Shown piece after piece: positions 34,722 through 42,944 of a DNA stretch of 57,669 nucleotides. The stretch is from an uncultured Oscillibacter sp. Its GTDB lineage: Bacteria; Bacillota; Clostridia; Oscillospirales; Oscillospiraceae. Numbering within the stretch: position 1 is the first letter of the stretch; each line of letters begins with the position of its first letter. The notes below the pieces were generated by a model. The model saw nothing but the letters and a program-made list of their open reading frames with translations. It ran no database searches and was not told where the DNA came from. The stretch is taken from NCBI GenBank assembly GCA_900770295.1, contig CAAGJQ010000096.1, positions 1 to 57,669 of the forward strand, written 5' to 3'. Both the position numbers and the translations under genes were made by a program.

Positions 34722-34750
34722 TTGACAGCCAGAAGCCTGTATGATAGGAT
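34722..34750 (+). promoter_or_regulatory. promoter of the ZIP transporter gene
   Basis: TTGACA (34722-34727) and TAGGAT (34745-34750) are 17 bases apart; transcription should start near 34757. Confidence 0.75.
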
Positions 34751-34761
34751 AAACCGAAAAA

Positions 34762-34777
34762 GTTAGCCTGATCTAAC
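34762..34777. promoter_or_regulatory. possible metalloregulator operator
   Basis: GTTAG (34762-34766) and CTAAC (34773-34777) form a dyad just after the predicted transcription start. The TTAGnnnnnnCTAA form resembles DtxR/MntR-family boxes, which would suit a metal transporter gene, but the match is short. Confidence 0.4.
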
Positions 34778-34797
34778 ATAAGGAGGCTGCAAGGAAG

Positions 34798-35646
34798 ATG
34801 ATCTGGAGCGTGATAGGCATTACGGCTCTGGCTGGCATGGGCGGCACAGGCGCGGGGGGACTGCTCTCCTGCCTGTTCCGGAAAGATTCCAGCAAGACCG
34901 TAAGCTTACTGCTGTCGTTTGCCGCAGGGGTGATGACCTCGGTGGTGTGTTTTGACCTGCTGACGGAGGCACTGCATCCGGATGAAATGAGCAATGATGT
35001 TGGCCTGGTTGTAATGGGCGTACTGGCGGGCTATGTTGTCATTGCCCTGCTCAACGCCTGGATTGACCGCAACACCAACCATGAGGTAGCCCACATCGAC
35101 GAGAACCATCCCCGTACCGCTGACTCCCTGGAGGAGTTGACCCACGCCAACCATCTGCAGGAGCACCGGGAGGGCCGCCAGCCCCGCAGCGGCCTGTTTC
35201 TGGCCGGACTTGTAATGGCGGCGGCCATCGCATTGCATAACGTGCCGGAGGGTATGGTCATTGGCACATCCTTCGCACGTACTGCACAGGAGACGCTTTT
35301 GAACCGTGGCGGACTGACTATGGCCATCGTGATCGGTCTGCACAACATTCCGGAAGGAATGGCTGTGGCCGTACCGCTGATCTCCGGTGGGATGCCGAAA
35401 GGGCGCTCTGTCATTGTCACGGCGCTGACTGGCTTTCCTACCATTCTGGGAGCCCTTTTAGGCTTCACCGTGGGGGCGATGGGACCAGTTGCCCTGGCGC
35501 TGTCACTGAGCTTTGCCTCCGGCGCCATGCTGTATGTGGTATTTGGCGAACTGCTTCCGGAGTCCATCCTCATGTGGCGTTCCAAACTGCCCGCTACCGC
35601 CACCATCATCGGTATGCTGACAGGCGTGATCATCATCTACATGTGA
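34798..35646 (+). CDS. ZIP-family divalent metal transporter
   Basis: A 282-residue membrane protein with about eight hydrophobic segments. The two metal-site motifs of the ZIP family are present in helices 4 and 5, HNVPEG (about residue 146) and HNIPEG (about 182). A His/Asp-rich cytoplasmic loop (EVAHIDENHPR and HANHLQEH) lies between helices 3 and 4. It imports zinc or another divalent metal such as iron or manganese; the specificity cannot be read from the sequence. Start ATG 34798 follows AAGGAGG. It is monocistronic, with its own promoter and an intrinsic terminator at 35681. Confidence 0.9.
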   Translation: MIWSVIGITALAGMGGTGAGGLLSCLFRKDSSKTVSLLLSFAAGVMTSVVCFDLLTEALHPDEMSNDVGLVVMGVLAGYVVIALLNAWIDRNTNHEVAHIDENHPRTADSLEELTHANHLQEHREGRQPRSGLFLAGLVMAAAIALHNVPEGMVIGTSFARTAQETLLNRGGLTMAIVIGLHNIPEGMAVAVPLISGGMPKGRSVIVTALTGFPTILGALLGFTVGAMGPVALALSLSFASGAMLYVVFGELLPESILMWRSKLPATATIIGMLTGVIIIYM

Positions 35647-35680
35647 GTTTTATTGCCCGCTCATCCTTCATACCCAGCAG

Positions 35681-35709
35681 AAAAATGCCGCCTTTTGGGC
35701 GGCATTTTT
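35681..35709 (+). terminator. intrinsic terminator of the ZIP gene
   Basis: AAAAATGCCGCC (35681-35692) pairs with GGCGGCATTTTT (35698-35709), loop TTTTG, ending in a T5 tract. Confidence 0.88.
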
Positions 35710-35798
35710 CCATATCAAAGAAAAGATGCTGCGTTTTCCCGCAAGAGGCATCGGATGCCGAAAATGTGGACAAGTCTATTGCGGATCAGCTATACAAC

Positions 35799-35840
35799 AA
35801 ACAAGCGATACAGGGCCATAAGACCAAGTATCGCTTGTTT
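35799..35840 (-). terminator. 13-base inverted repeat, possible terminator of the leftward FAD gene
   Basis: AAACAAGCGATAC (35799-35811) pairs with GTATCGCTTGTTT (35828-35840). Read leftward it lies about 175 bases after the FAD oxidoreductase stop; the built-in T-run supports terminator function on either strand. Confidence 0.55.
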
Positions 35841-36014
35841 ATTTGATGAAACGAACCGATCCGACAGGCGCCATCATAGGCGTCATTTTCAGATTACCTG
35901 TTTAGAAGCAACTGTCCGATCAAGAAGGATCTTGACATTTTTCAGCACTCACCAAACAGACTTTAAAAATATGACCTGAATGCAGGTACTTGTTTTGAGC
36001 GCTGATCCGTGGTA

Positions 36015-37478
36015 TTATTTCAGATCTTTCGCAAAGACCACCGCGCCACTATCAATCAAAATTTTCTGCAATTCTCCGACACACTTTTCAATATCTCTGG
36101 GCGTACAACCTTTTTTGACCGCTAACGCAGCCGCCGCGCCCGCAGCCTGACCAGTGACAAATGTCTGCGCCACAAAACGCATATGGCCATTGCGGTCCGT
36201 GGATACACACTTGCCAGCCACCAGCAGATTTTCAATCTTGCGGGGAACCAGGATCCGGTAGGGAATTTCATACGATCCCTTGGGGTAACGTTTGGTGGTG
36301 CCGCCATTATTCTTGCCGATGCTGTTCAAGGTGTTGACATTGGTGGTGTGGAACGCACCGGCCGGGAAGGAGGACAGTCCGATGCTGTCTTCAAAACGGC
36401 AGGTATTTCCGATATCTTCACCGGTAAGAACATAATCGCCCATGACCATGGCGCCTTCACGGATACGAAGCTCTGTACCCATTTTCACGATGTAGGCGTT
36501 TTCGAAGCCAGGCACATAATGCTTAAAGAAGCGCCATGCGATCTCAATTTGTTTGCGGCACTCAATATGGCACCGGGTCATCTGCCAGGCATCATAAGGC
36601 GACGTGTGATCCCACTGCGAAGAGTGCTGGAAGTGTGCCAGAACCTTGTTGCCCTCCTTCGGCTGCAGGAAGAAGCCCGCGCCGCTGTAAGGATGCCAAT
36701 CACCATTGTAAAGTGCGGTATCCCGCAGATCATGAAAGCCCATAATCTCGCCCAGTTCCATGGGGTCGATCGCATCCTCATAGGCCTTCATCACCTGCTC
36801 GACTGTCACAGAAGCATACGGATTGATCAATTGGTTATAAGTGAACTGGTCGGGATGCCGATTAATGTATTTCATCAGTTTATCCCAATCAACACCGTCG
36901 GCAGTAAAGCAGATGGTATGAGGTTCCAGAACATCTACAGGAGACATCGTCGTTTCGCATCCCGCATATGTAGCCAGATATCCCTCGCCGGTGCAGTCAA
37001 TTACCACTTTGCCGTAAATATCATGGCGTCCGCCGCAGTCCTCAACAGTGACTCCCTTGATAACTTGATCCTCTACAATGGCGCCGACCACCAATGCATC
37101 CAGAAGCAGGTGAACACCCTCTTCTTCACACATGTCAAAGGCCATCAATACCCACCACTCGGGATCGATATAAGAAAATGTATAGCCTGCGCCCACACGA
37201 TGCTTCGGACGAAGATGCGGAAGCGCATGACCCGCCCGATACAAACGCTGGTGAGTTTCTTCAATGATGCCCTTGCTGTCCTGCTGGCCGAAGCAGTTAA
37301 ACATGCGGGCATAGCCGAATCCCGGAGGGCCGGATACGGTCAGCTGTCCGCCAAGGCATCCGGTCTTCTCGATCATAAGGACGTTCGCGCCTCCACGAGC
37401 CGCTTGAATTGCAGCGCTAAAACCGGAGGTGCCGCCGCCGCAAATGATCACATCATACTGAACATCATAACCGCTCAT
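36015..37478 (-). CDS. FAD-dependent oxidoreductase (FAD_oxidored type), copy 1
   Basis: A 487-residue flavoprotein. The N-terminal VIICGGGTSGFSAAIQAARGG is the FAD-binding Rossmann motif, VLMIEKTGCLGGQ follows, and VVIDCTGEGYLA and the C-terminal VTGQAAGAAAALA complete the FAD site. It is a clear paralogue of the protein encoded at 41406, sharing SGPPGF, YTFSY, DPEWW/DPDWW and the GDWHPYSG segment. This group is found beside TRAP transporters and UGSC-like proteins and may oxidise or reduce an organic acid, but no substrate is known. It is separated from the LysR/YcxB pair by a terminator and probably has its own promoter. Confidence 0.82.
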   Translation of the reverse strand: MSGYDVQYDVIICGGGTSGFSAAIQAARGGANVLMIEKTGCLGGQLTVSGPPGFGYARMFNCFGQQDSKGIIEETHQRLYRAGHALPHLRPKHRVGAGYTFSYIDPEWWVLMAFDMCEEEGVHLLLDALVVGAIVEDQVIKGVTVEDCGGRHDIYGKVVIDCTGEGYLATYAGCETTMSPVDVLEPHTICFTADGVDWDKLMKYINRHPDQFTYNQLINPYASVTVEQVMKAYEDAIDPMELGEIMGFHDLRDTALYNGDWHPYSGAGFFLQPKEGNKVLAHFQHSSQWDHTSPYDAWQMTRCHIECRKQIEIAWRFFKHYVPGFENAYIVKMGTELRIREGAMVMGDYVLTGEDIGNTCRFEDSIGLSSFPAGAFHTTNVNTLNSIGKNNGGTTKRYPKGSYEIPYRILVPRKIENLLVAGKCVSTDRNGHMRFVAQTFVTGQAAGAAAALAVKKGCTPRDIEKCVGELQKILIDSGAVVFAKDLK

Positions 37479-37670
37479 CTTTTACACCCCTAAACAATTA
37501 TTTATGAACCAGTCTGTCAATTTTGGCTCGCCTTGAAATACAATTTTAGTTTATAGGAAAGCAACAGATTAAACAATTCAATTTGAGAGACAGGCCATTC
37601 CAAAAAGGAAAGGTGCACAGAATCCCAATTTGCTTCAAAGCCGCTGTTGTCTAATTGCACAAACACACAA

Positions 37671-37720
37671 AAAGCCTGTCTGAAAACCGGCACAATATGG
37701 CCGGTTTTCAGACAGGCTTT
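37671..37720 (-). terminator. terminator of the LysR-YcxB unit
   Basis: Two perfectly complementary 21-base arms (37671-37691 and 37700-37720) enclose an 8-base loop. On the minus strand the stem ends in CAGGCTTTTTGTG, an intrinsic terminator 40 bases after the YcxB-like gene. Confidence 0.85.
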
Positions 37721-37759
37721 CAATGGACATTCCCTGCAATCAGTAAAAAATTAGAGCCG

Positions 37760-38341
37760 CTATGAGGATTTCCGCTTCTTCCGGATATCCGCTATAACGG
37801 ATTTAATGCCGTTCACATCGAGGCCGGACGTGTGTTTGATTCTCCTTCCGGAAACTTGCTCCAACCTTTTCGCAAGCGCATCGTAATCACCGCTGCCAGC
37901 CACCGACGCTTTGTCGATCATATACCCAGTCTGCGGTGTGAGGAACAAATAGAGATATTTCTTGTCATCCGCCAGCAGCGTGACAGAGTCATAGTGCACG
38001 GGTACAGGGGATGTGCTGATATCTATATGATCCGCATAAAAGCCGTATCGAATCACAGGAAGCTTTCCGTGGAATTGCTTGATAACCGTATTGGCAATAT
38101 GATTTGGCGAGGCATAGAGATTCGTAACGACAACGCAGCCGATCAGCAAAAGCAGCGCACCCTGCCAGGTATCCGCGCCGGTCAGCATGCCGGCCACGAT
38201 CAGAGAAAAGGAAATCAGCACGGTCAGGTATTTTTGCTTCTTCCGAAATAAATCATATTGCCTGGCGGCATAGAGATGGATGCTTTTTTCGCTGTGGACC
38301 ATGTCAGCCGTGTAGTCGGCAGATCTCTTTTCTCCAGTCAT
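37760..38341 (-). CDS. YcxB-like membrane protein
   Basis: A 193-residue protein starting at ATG 38341, which overlaps the LysR stop as ATGA; the longer frame to 38368 lies within the LysR gene. Two adjacent hydrophobic segments (about residues 38-55 and 60-77) are followed by a soluble domain with FYADHIDISTSPVPVHYDSV and KYLYLFLTPQTGYMIDK, the layout of YcxB-like (PF14317-type) proteins. The function of that family is not established. Translational coupling to a LysR regulator is uncommon and suggests a sensing or membrane-related partner role. Confidence 0.65.
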   Translation of the reverse strand: MTGEKRSADYTADMVHSEKSIHLYAARQYDLFRKKQKYLTVLISFSLIVAGMLTGADTWQGALLLLIGCVVVTNLYASPNHIANTVIKQFHGKLPVIRYGFYADHIDISTSPVPVHYDSVTLLADDKKYLYLFLTPQTGYMIDKASVAGSGDYDALAKRLEQVSGRRIKHTSGLDVNGIKSVIADIRKKRKSS

Positions 38342-39297
38342 TTGCAGTCTTCCTCCGCGTCCAAGCACGTTTGCCGTAGCTCCTGATCCACCAAGTAGTT
38401 GTTGTCATGACACCATTTAAGAATATGATCTACCAGCTTCGTCTTCATCTGCTTGGCGTGTAGGTTTTCCACATACATGGAAAACGTAAGAAACGGGGCG
38501 TTTTTCAGCTCAAAGAACTCAAATTTGCTATCATAAAATTTCGAGTGAGAAATGCTGTCAAATTGCAGCGTGCAGCGCAGACCGACAGAAATATACTGCC
38601 GAATCGTACCCAGACGGACATTGGAATGTGTCAGCTGCGGGGTAAACCCGTTTGCACGGCAGACGTTATTTAAAAATGTGAATAATTCCAGGTCTTCTCT
38701 GGGAAAGCAGAATGGCACTGAACGTAAGTCAGCCAGATTGAGTTTGCCCTTCCAACCCCGCGCAACAGCCTGTTTTTTGGTTGTTACCAAAGTGAGCGGA
38801 TCTTGAAACAGGGGGAAAATGGTGTAATCCTGGGCCTCTCCAATGAGTTCTTTATACCCAAAACAAATATCGACGTGATGCATGGCGAGTTCCAGACGCA
38901 GCGAGGAGTGTTCCGCTTCTATTGTTTCAATATAAAAGTTATCCTGATCCGCTTCGAATTCCGTCAGGGGACGGAGGATGCCGCTATGCGCAATATTCAA
39001 AAATGTGGCAACTGTGAGTTTCTTCGCGTGATTGATCTTATAGCTGTCCGCAGCAGCCATTAAGATATTGTAATCCTGTATGATATTGTTGATTTCGTTG
39101 GAAATAAACTCTCCAAAAGGGGAGAGCATGACAACGTTGTTGCTTTTCCGGATGAACAGGGCTCCGCCAAGCTCATCTTCCAAAGCCTTGATATTTTTGG
39201 AGAGCGAAGATTGCGAAATATATAAATTGTCTGCGGCCTTTGAAAAGCTCCTATACTGCGACACCGCCTGAAAACAGAGGAGTCTTTCAATTTTCAT
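38338..39297 (-). CDS. LysR-family transcriptional regulator
   Basis: A 319-residue regulator. The N-terminal winged helix-turn-helix is clear (LLCFQAVSQYRSFSKAADNL, then ISQSSLSKNIKALEDELG), and the rest is the periplasmic-binding-protein-like effector domain. GGAGG lies nine bases before the ATG. It is divergent from the UGSC-like gene at 39640 across a 342-base gap, the classical arrangement for a LysR protein controlling the neighbouring catabolic genes. The effector is probably the substrate or an intermediate of that pathway, which is unknown. Confidence 0.9.
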   Translation of the reverse strand: MKIERLLCFQAVSQYRSFSKAADNLYISQSSLSKNIKALEDELGGALFIRKSNNVVMLSPFGEFISNEINNIIQDYNILMAAADSYKINHAKKLTVATFLNIAHSGILRPLTEFEADQDNFYIETIEAEHSSLRLELAMHHVDICFGYKELIGEAQDYTIFPLFQDPLTLVTTKKQAVARGWKGKLNLADLRSVPFCFPREDLELFTFLNNVCRANGFTPQLTHSNVRLGTIRQYISVGLRCTLQFDSISHSKFYDSKFEFFELKNAPFLTFSMYVENLHAKQMKTKLVDHILKWCHDNNYLVDQELRQTCLDAEEDCK

Positions 39298-39639
39298 ATT
39301 CCGTAAACCTCCATAAAAGAGAAACCGATCACTGTACAGGCTGCAGTTTATCAGGTAATTCTCTCAAAATCATCAATATCTTTTATGTTAAATCATTCTA
39401 GACTAAAAAAGACAAAAACACAACCTCTTTCTTTTAAATATCGACATATTTTGCAAAACGCGTTGTGAAAATCATACAAATAGAAGGGGCAATTCAAGGA
39501 CTGATTTGTCTAATAATTCTGTTTTGGAAAGAGCGCTTGCCGCAAATGAATTGCAGTCAAGATGGGGAAAGTATAATCTATAGTCAAGAAATGCTTTGAT
39601 TGCATATCGCAAGCGGGCAAAAAGATAGGAGGAAAATGA
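39298..39639. other. 342-base divergent regulatory gap
   Basis: A+T-rich gap between the LysR gene and the UGSC-like gene. A good -10 TATAAT is at 39572-39577 for the rightward gene, with only a weak -35 (TTGCAG, 15 bases upstream), which would fit an activator-dependent promoter. A clear LysR box was not identified. Confidence 0.6.
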
Positions 39640-41349
39640 ATGAGCAAAATTGACAAGCTGCTGGACCCCCGCGGTTATCAGGAACGCCCCATGTTGGAAT
39701 TGGCCAAACGGCCTTCTTTGGAAGAGTTGAAGAACGGGAAGATCCTGTTTTACAACAACACCAAGCTGGGATTCTGCAATTATTATACCGTATTTGACCG
39801 TATTAAGGAGCATCTGCGGGAGATTGGCTGCGATGACAGCAAGTGGGTGGAATACACCGAGACCGTCCGCGGCAAGAACGCAGAAAAGCTGATGGAATAT
39901 GCCAAAATGCTGGCTGAAGAAAAGCCTGTGGCTGCCATCGTTGCTTTCGGTGATATGGGTACTTCCTCCTCCACCACCGTCTTGACCATTGCTCTGGAAA
40001 AAATCGGTATCCCCGCCGTTTACATGACGGCCCCTCCGGGAACCGCCATCACCGAGGGCGTGGGTGTTTACCGTGCCGGTGAGCTGTGCATGGCGTCTGT
40101 TGACATCTATCAGGCTTCCACTGTGGAAGAGGTGGCAGCTGAAGTGGATAAGAAGTGGGATTACATCCTGGCTTCCCTCACCAGCAACGGTGAAAAGCTG
40201 AAGGAGCTGGCCCACATCGATTTCAAGATGGACAAGGTTGCTCCCGCCAAGGATGGCATTCTGCCGTTTGTTCCGGAATTCGATGAGGCGAAGGCCTCGG
40301 AGCCCGGTGCTTACATGGAAGAAGTCATGGACTACTTCAATGCCGAGCACATTTGTGACGGCCTGCCCATCATTCCTCCCACCCGGCGCCGTTACGAGGC
40401 CATGCTGGAGTATTGCCCCTGGGATGAAAACACCAAGCTGGTGGATCCCTCCGGCCCCAGCGGCAAGGAGATCACCGTAAAGGATGTTGCCATCGCCGCG
40501 GTTATGGCCGGCTGCAAGCCCACCGCCATGCCGGTTCTGGTGGCCGCATTCAAGGCGCTCAACAGCCCTCTGTACAACTTCAACCAGTCCGTTACCACGT
40601 CTCACCCCGGCGGCAACATGTGCATTGTTTCCGGCCCCATTGCCCAGGAAATCGGCATTTCCGGCAAGCAGGGCTGCCAGGGCCCCGGCTATCCCGCCAA
40701 CGCCACCATCGGCCGTGCCATCAATCTGGTGCTGATGAACGTTCTGCGCACGGTTCCCGGCGTTTGCGATCTGGACTGCATTGCCTCCCAGGCTGAATTT
40801 ACATACTGCTTCGCTGAGGAGCCCTCTCTGGCCCAGTGGAACATGATTAACGAGGATCACTTCAACTCTGAAACCACAACGGTTTATCTGCTGAAAGCGG
40901 AGCCTATCCACGATATCATCGACTTCCTGAGCCTGAATGGCCACGACCTGCTGGATACCATCACCGCCTGCTGCACCACGCTGGGCTCCAATAACGCCTA
41001 CATGCCCGGTCCTCTGGTGGTGTGCCTGACCCCCGACCACGCCATGATGCTGAAAAAGGCCGGCTACACCAAGGAAATGATCCAGGAGCATATCCACCAG
41101 TATGTGTATCACCAGACGCCCATGGTCAATGGCCGCGGTCTGATGCCTGTCCGTCCCAAGGAGTGGGCCAACCGTCATCCGCTGCCTGTCACCAGATTCC
41201 CCAAGGATGTGGAAGTGGTCACCATCGGCGGCCGCGGCGGTCACTCCGGCGTGATCCTGCCCTGGGCCCTGCACAGTGAGGGCTGCGTTGAGGCACTGAC
41301 TCTGCCTGACGGCACCATTGCCAAGAGCATCGAAGACTTCAAGCGGTAA
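39640..41349 (+). CDS. two-part UGSC-like protein of unknown catalytic function
   Basis: A 569-residue protein preceded by AGGAGG. Residues about 30-205 resemble the UGSC family of (seleno)proteins: after a beta-strand comes FGDMGTSSST (residues 103-112) where those proteins have UGSC or CGSC, then IALEKIGIPAVYMT. The redox Sec/Cys is therefore replaced by Thr/Ser. Residues about 210-569 form a second domain with ICDGLPIIPPT, AVMAGCKPTAMPVL, GPIAQEIGI and the GPGYPANATIGRA segment, which I recognise from uncharacterised proteins that occur near UGSC proteins. Here both are fused. It heads an operon with an FAD oxidoreductase and TRAP and MFS transporters, so it is probably catabolic. Confidence 0.6.
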   Translation: MSKIDKLLDPRGYQERPMLELAKRPSLEELKNGKILFYNNTKLGFCNYYTVFDRIKEHLREIGCDDSKWVEYTETVRGKNAEKLMEYAKMLAEEKPVAAIVAFGDMGTSSSTTVLTIALEKIGIPAVYMTAPPGTAITEGVGVYRAGELCMASVDIYQASTVEEVAAEVDKKWDYILASLTSNGEKLKELAHIDFKMDKVAPAKDGILPFVPEFDEAKASEPGAYMEEVMDYFNAEHICDGLPIIPPTRRRYEAMLEYCPWDENTKLVDPSGPSGKEITVKDVAIAAVMAGCKPTAMPVLVAAFKALNSPLYNFNQSVTTSHPGGNMCIVSGPIAQEIGISGKQGCQGPGYPANATIGRAINLVLMNVLRTVPGVCDLDCIASQAEFTYCFAEEPSLAQWNMINEDHFNSETTTVYLLKAEPIHDIIDFLSLNGHDLLDTITACCTTLGSNNAYMPGPLVVCLTPDHAMMLKKAGYTKEMIQEHIHQYVYHQTPMVNGRGLMPVRPKEWANRHPLPVTRFPKDVEVVTIGGRGGHSGVILPWALHSEGCVEALTLPDGTIAKSIEDFKR

Positions 41350-41405
41350 AGTCTTTTATCCCGCAGATGGTTTGATTCGAAAATTTGTAGAAGGAGCGAA
41401 CGCAA

Positions 41406-42869
41406 ATGGAAAGAAAAGTATATGACGTTGTAGTGTGCGGCGGCGGTACTTCCGGTACTGCGGCAGCAGTCGCGGCGGCCCGCGGCGGAGCGAAGACCTT
41501 GCTTATCGAACGCAATGGCGCTCTTGGCGGCCAGATGAACGTGTCCGGCCCTCCGGGATTCTCCTATGCAAATCTGTTCAACAGCTATGATGAGCAGGTC
41601 ATCGCCGGTTTCGCGGAAGAGATGCACAGCCGTCTGCTGAAGGAAGGCCACGCCTATCCCCACGATCTGAACGAGTACCGCACGCACTCCGGCTATACCT
41701 TCTCCTATGTGGACCCTGATTGGTGGGGCCTGGAGATCTTTGAGGTCATGACGGAAAACAATGTGGATCTGCTGCTGCACACTCTGGTGGTTGATGTGCA
41801 GAAGAATGATAACAAGGTCAACGGCGTTGTCATTGAAAACGCCAACGGCCGTTCCGTGATCGAAGCCAAGGTTGTCATCGACTGCACCGGCGAAGGTGAT
41901 ATCGCTGTGCGCGCGGGCTGCGACTATGAGCTGCTGCCTCGGGAAGAGTGCGAGCCGCAGACAATTTGCTTCACCATGGGCGGCGTCAACTGGGATGAGA
42001 TGATCGAGTACATCCACGAGAATCCCGATCAGATTCTTTATTCCGGTCCGGAAGAGGGCCAGTGCGGTGACTATCCTCCGCGTTCCCGCGAAGAGCACTA
42101 TGAGATCATGCGCAAGATCACCAACATTATGGACTATGGCGATCTGCGCGGTTTCTACAAAATCATGGACGAAGCGCTGAAGAACGGCGATTGGCATCCC
42201 TACTCCGGCGTTGGCTTCTTCCTGATGCCCCGCGAGGGCGGTGAGATCCAGGCCCATATGCAGCACAGCAGCCAGGTGCCCAATTGCTGGAGCTGCGATG
42301 CCTGGGATCTGACCAAGGCCGAGATCGAGTGCCGCCATCAGTGCATTATTGCCCTCAAGTTCTTCCGCAAATATATGCCGGGCTTCGAGAATGCCTATCT
42401 GGTGCGTGTCGGCACCGAGCTTCGCCTGCGTGAAGGCCGCCGCATCATGTGCGACTATAAGATTACCGCATCCGATGTGGTGAATGGACAGCGCTTCTAT
42501 GACTGCATCGGCAAGAATCAGTTTGCCGCCGGCGCCATTCATGTGGCCAGCAACGAAACCATTACCACCGGCAATGGTCCTATCGCCGGCAAGCCTCCCA
42601 AGGGCGGCACGAATGATATTCCCTATCGCTGCATGGTGCCTCTGAAGGTTGAAAATCTTCTGGTCGCGGGCAAGCATGTCTCCACCGACCGCGGCGCTTA
42701 CATGCGCTTCCTCATGCAGACTGTTGTCACCGGACAGGCCGCCGGTGTTGCTGCCGGTCTGTGCGTGAAGCACGGTGTGTCTCCCCGCGAGATCGAGCAG
42801 GAGCAGTACGTTAAGGAGATGCAGGACATCCTGCGTGCGCAGGGCGCGATCCTGGACGGCGTCCATTGA
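41406..42869 (+). CDS. FAD-dependent oxidoreductase (FAD_oxidored type), copy 2
   Basis: A 487-residue flavoprotein, the same length as its paralogue at 36015. The N-terminus MERKVYDVVVCGGGTSGTAA gives the FAD Rossmann motif, followed by LLIERNGALGGQ, VIDCTGEGDIAVRAG and the C-terminal VVTGQAAGVAAGL. The ribosome binding site AGAAGGAG precedes the ATG. Conserved positions shared with copy 1 (SGPPGFSYA, SYVDPDWWGLE, GDWHPYSGVGF) suggest a common substrate type. It lies 56 bases after the UGSC-like gene, making an electron-transfer partnership plausible. Confidence 0.83.
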   Translation: MERKVYDVVVCGGGTSGTAAAVAAARGGAKTLLIERNGALGGQMNVSGPPGFSYANLFNSYDEQVIAGFAEEMHSRLLKEGHAYPHDLNEYRTHSGYTFSYVDPDWWGLEIFEVMTENNVDLLLHTLVVDVQKNDNKVNGVVIENANGRSVIEAKVVIDCTGEGDIAVRAGCDYELLPREECEPQTICFTMGGVNWDEMIEYIHENPDQILYSGPEEGQCGDYPPRSREEHYEIMRKITNIMDYGDLRGFYKIMDEALKNGDWHPYSGVGFFLMPREGGEIQAHMQHSSQVPNCWSCDAWDLTKAEIECRHQCIIALKFFRKYMPGFENAYLVRVGTELRLREGRRIMCDYKITASDVVNGQRFYDCIGKNQFAAGAIHVASNETITTGNGPIAGKPPKGGTNDIPYRCMVPLKVENLLVAGKHVSTDRGAYMRFLMQTVVTGQAAGVAAGLCVKHGVSPREIEQEQYVKEMQDILRAQGAILDGVH

Positions 42870-42880
42870 TGAGTTTTCAT

Positions 42881-42920
42881 AATCCATTTTTGCCGGACGA
42901 TCGTCCGGCAAAAATGGATT
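42881..42920. repeat. perfect 40-base palindrome
   Basis: Bases 42881-42900 and 42901-42920 are exact reverse complements with no loop (centre GACGATCGTC). It lies 11 bases after the FAD gene stop and 24 before the next start, with no downstream T-run on the plus strand; it may be a stabilising hairpin, operator or weak terminator. Confidence 0.85.
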
Positions 42921-42944
42921 GCCTTACTGAACGGAGGCAGCAAG

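Larger units (their letters stand above)
34218..34797. other. 580-base gap with promoter near the end, no gene
   Basis: Several short open frames occur but none has a domain or credible start. One of them contains SLDRLGLEYIDL (34501-34536), which resembles an aldo/keto reductase motif, without any flanking similarity. The right end carries the ZIP gene promoter (34722) and a small dyad (34762). Confidence 0.6.
35647..36014. other. 368-base gap between convergent genes: two hairpins
   Basis: Contains the terminator at 35681 and a second inverted repeat at 35799-35840; no coding frame looks real. Confidence 0.65.

Noticed and set aside
39640..41349. Selenocysteine gene (UGSC)
   Set aside because: There is no in-frame TGA and the motif position encodes Thr/Ser; no SECIS-like hairpin was seen just downstream.
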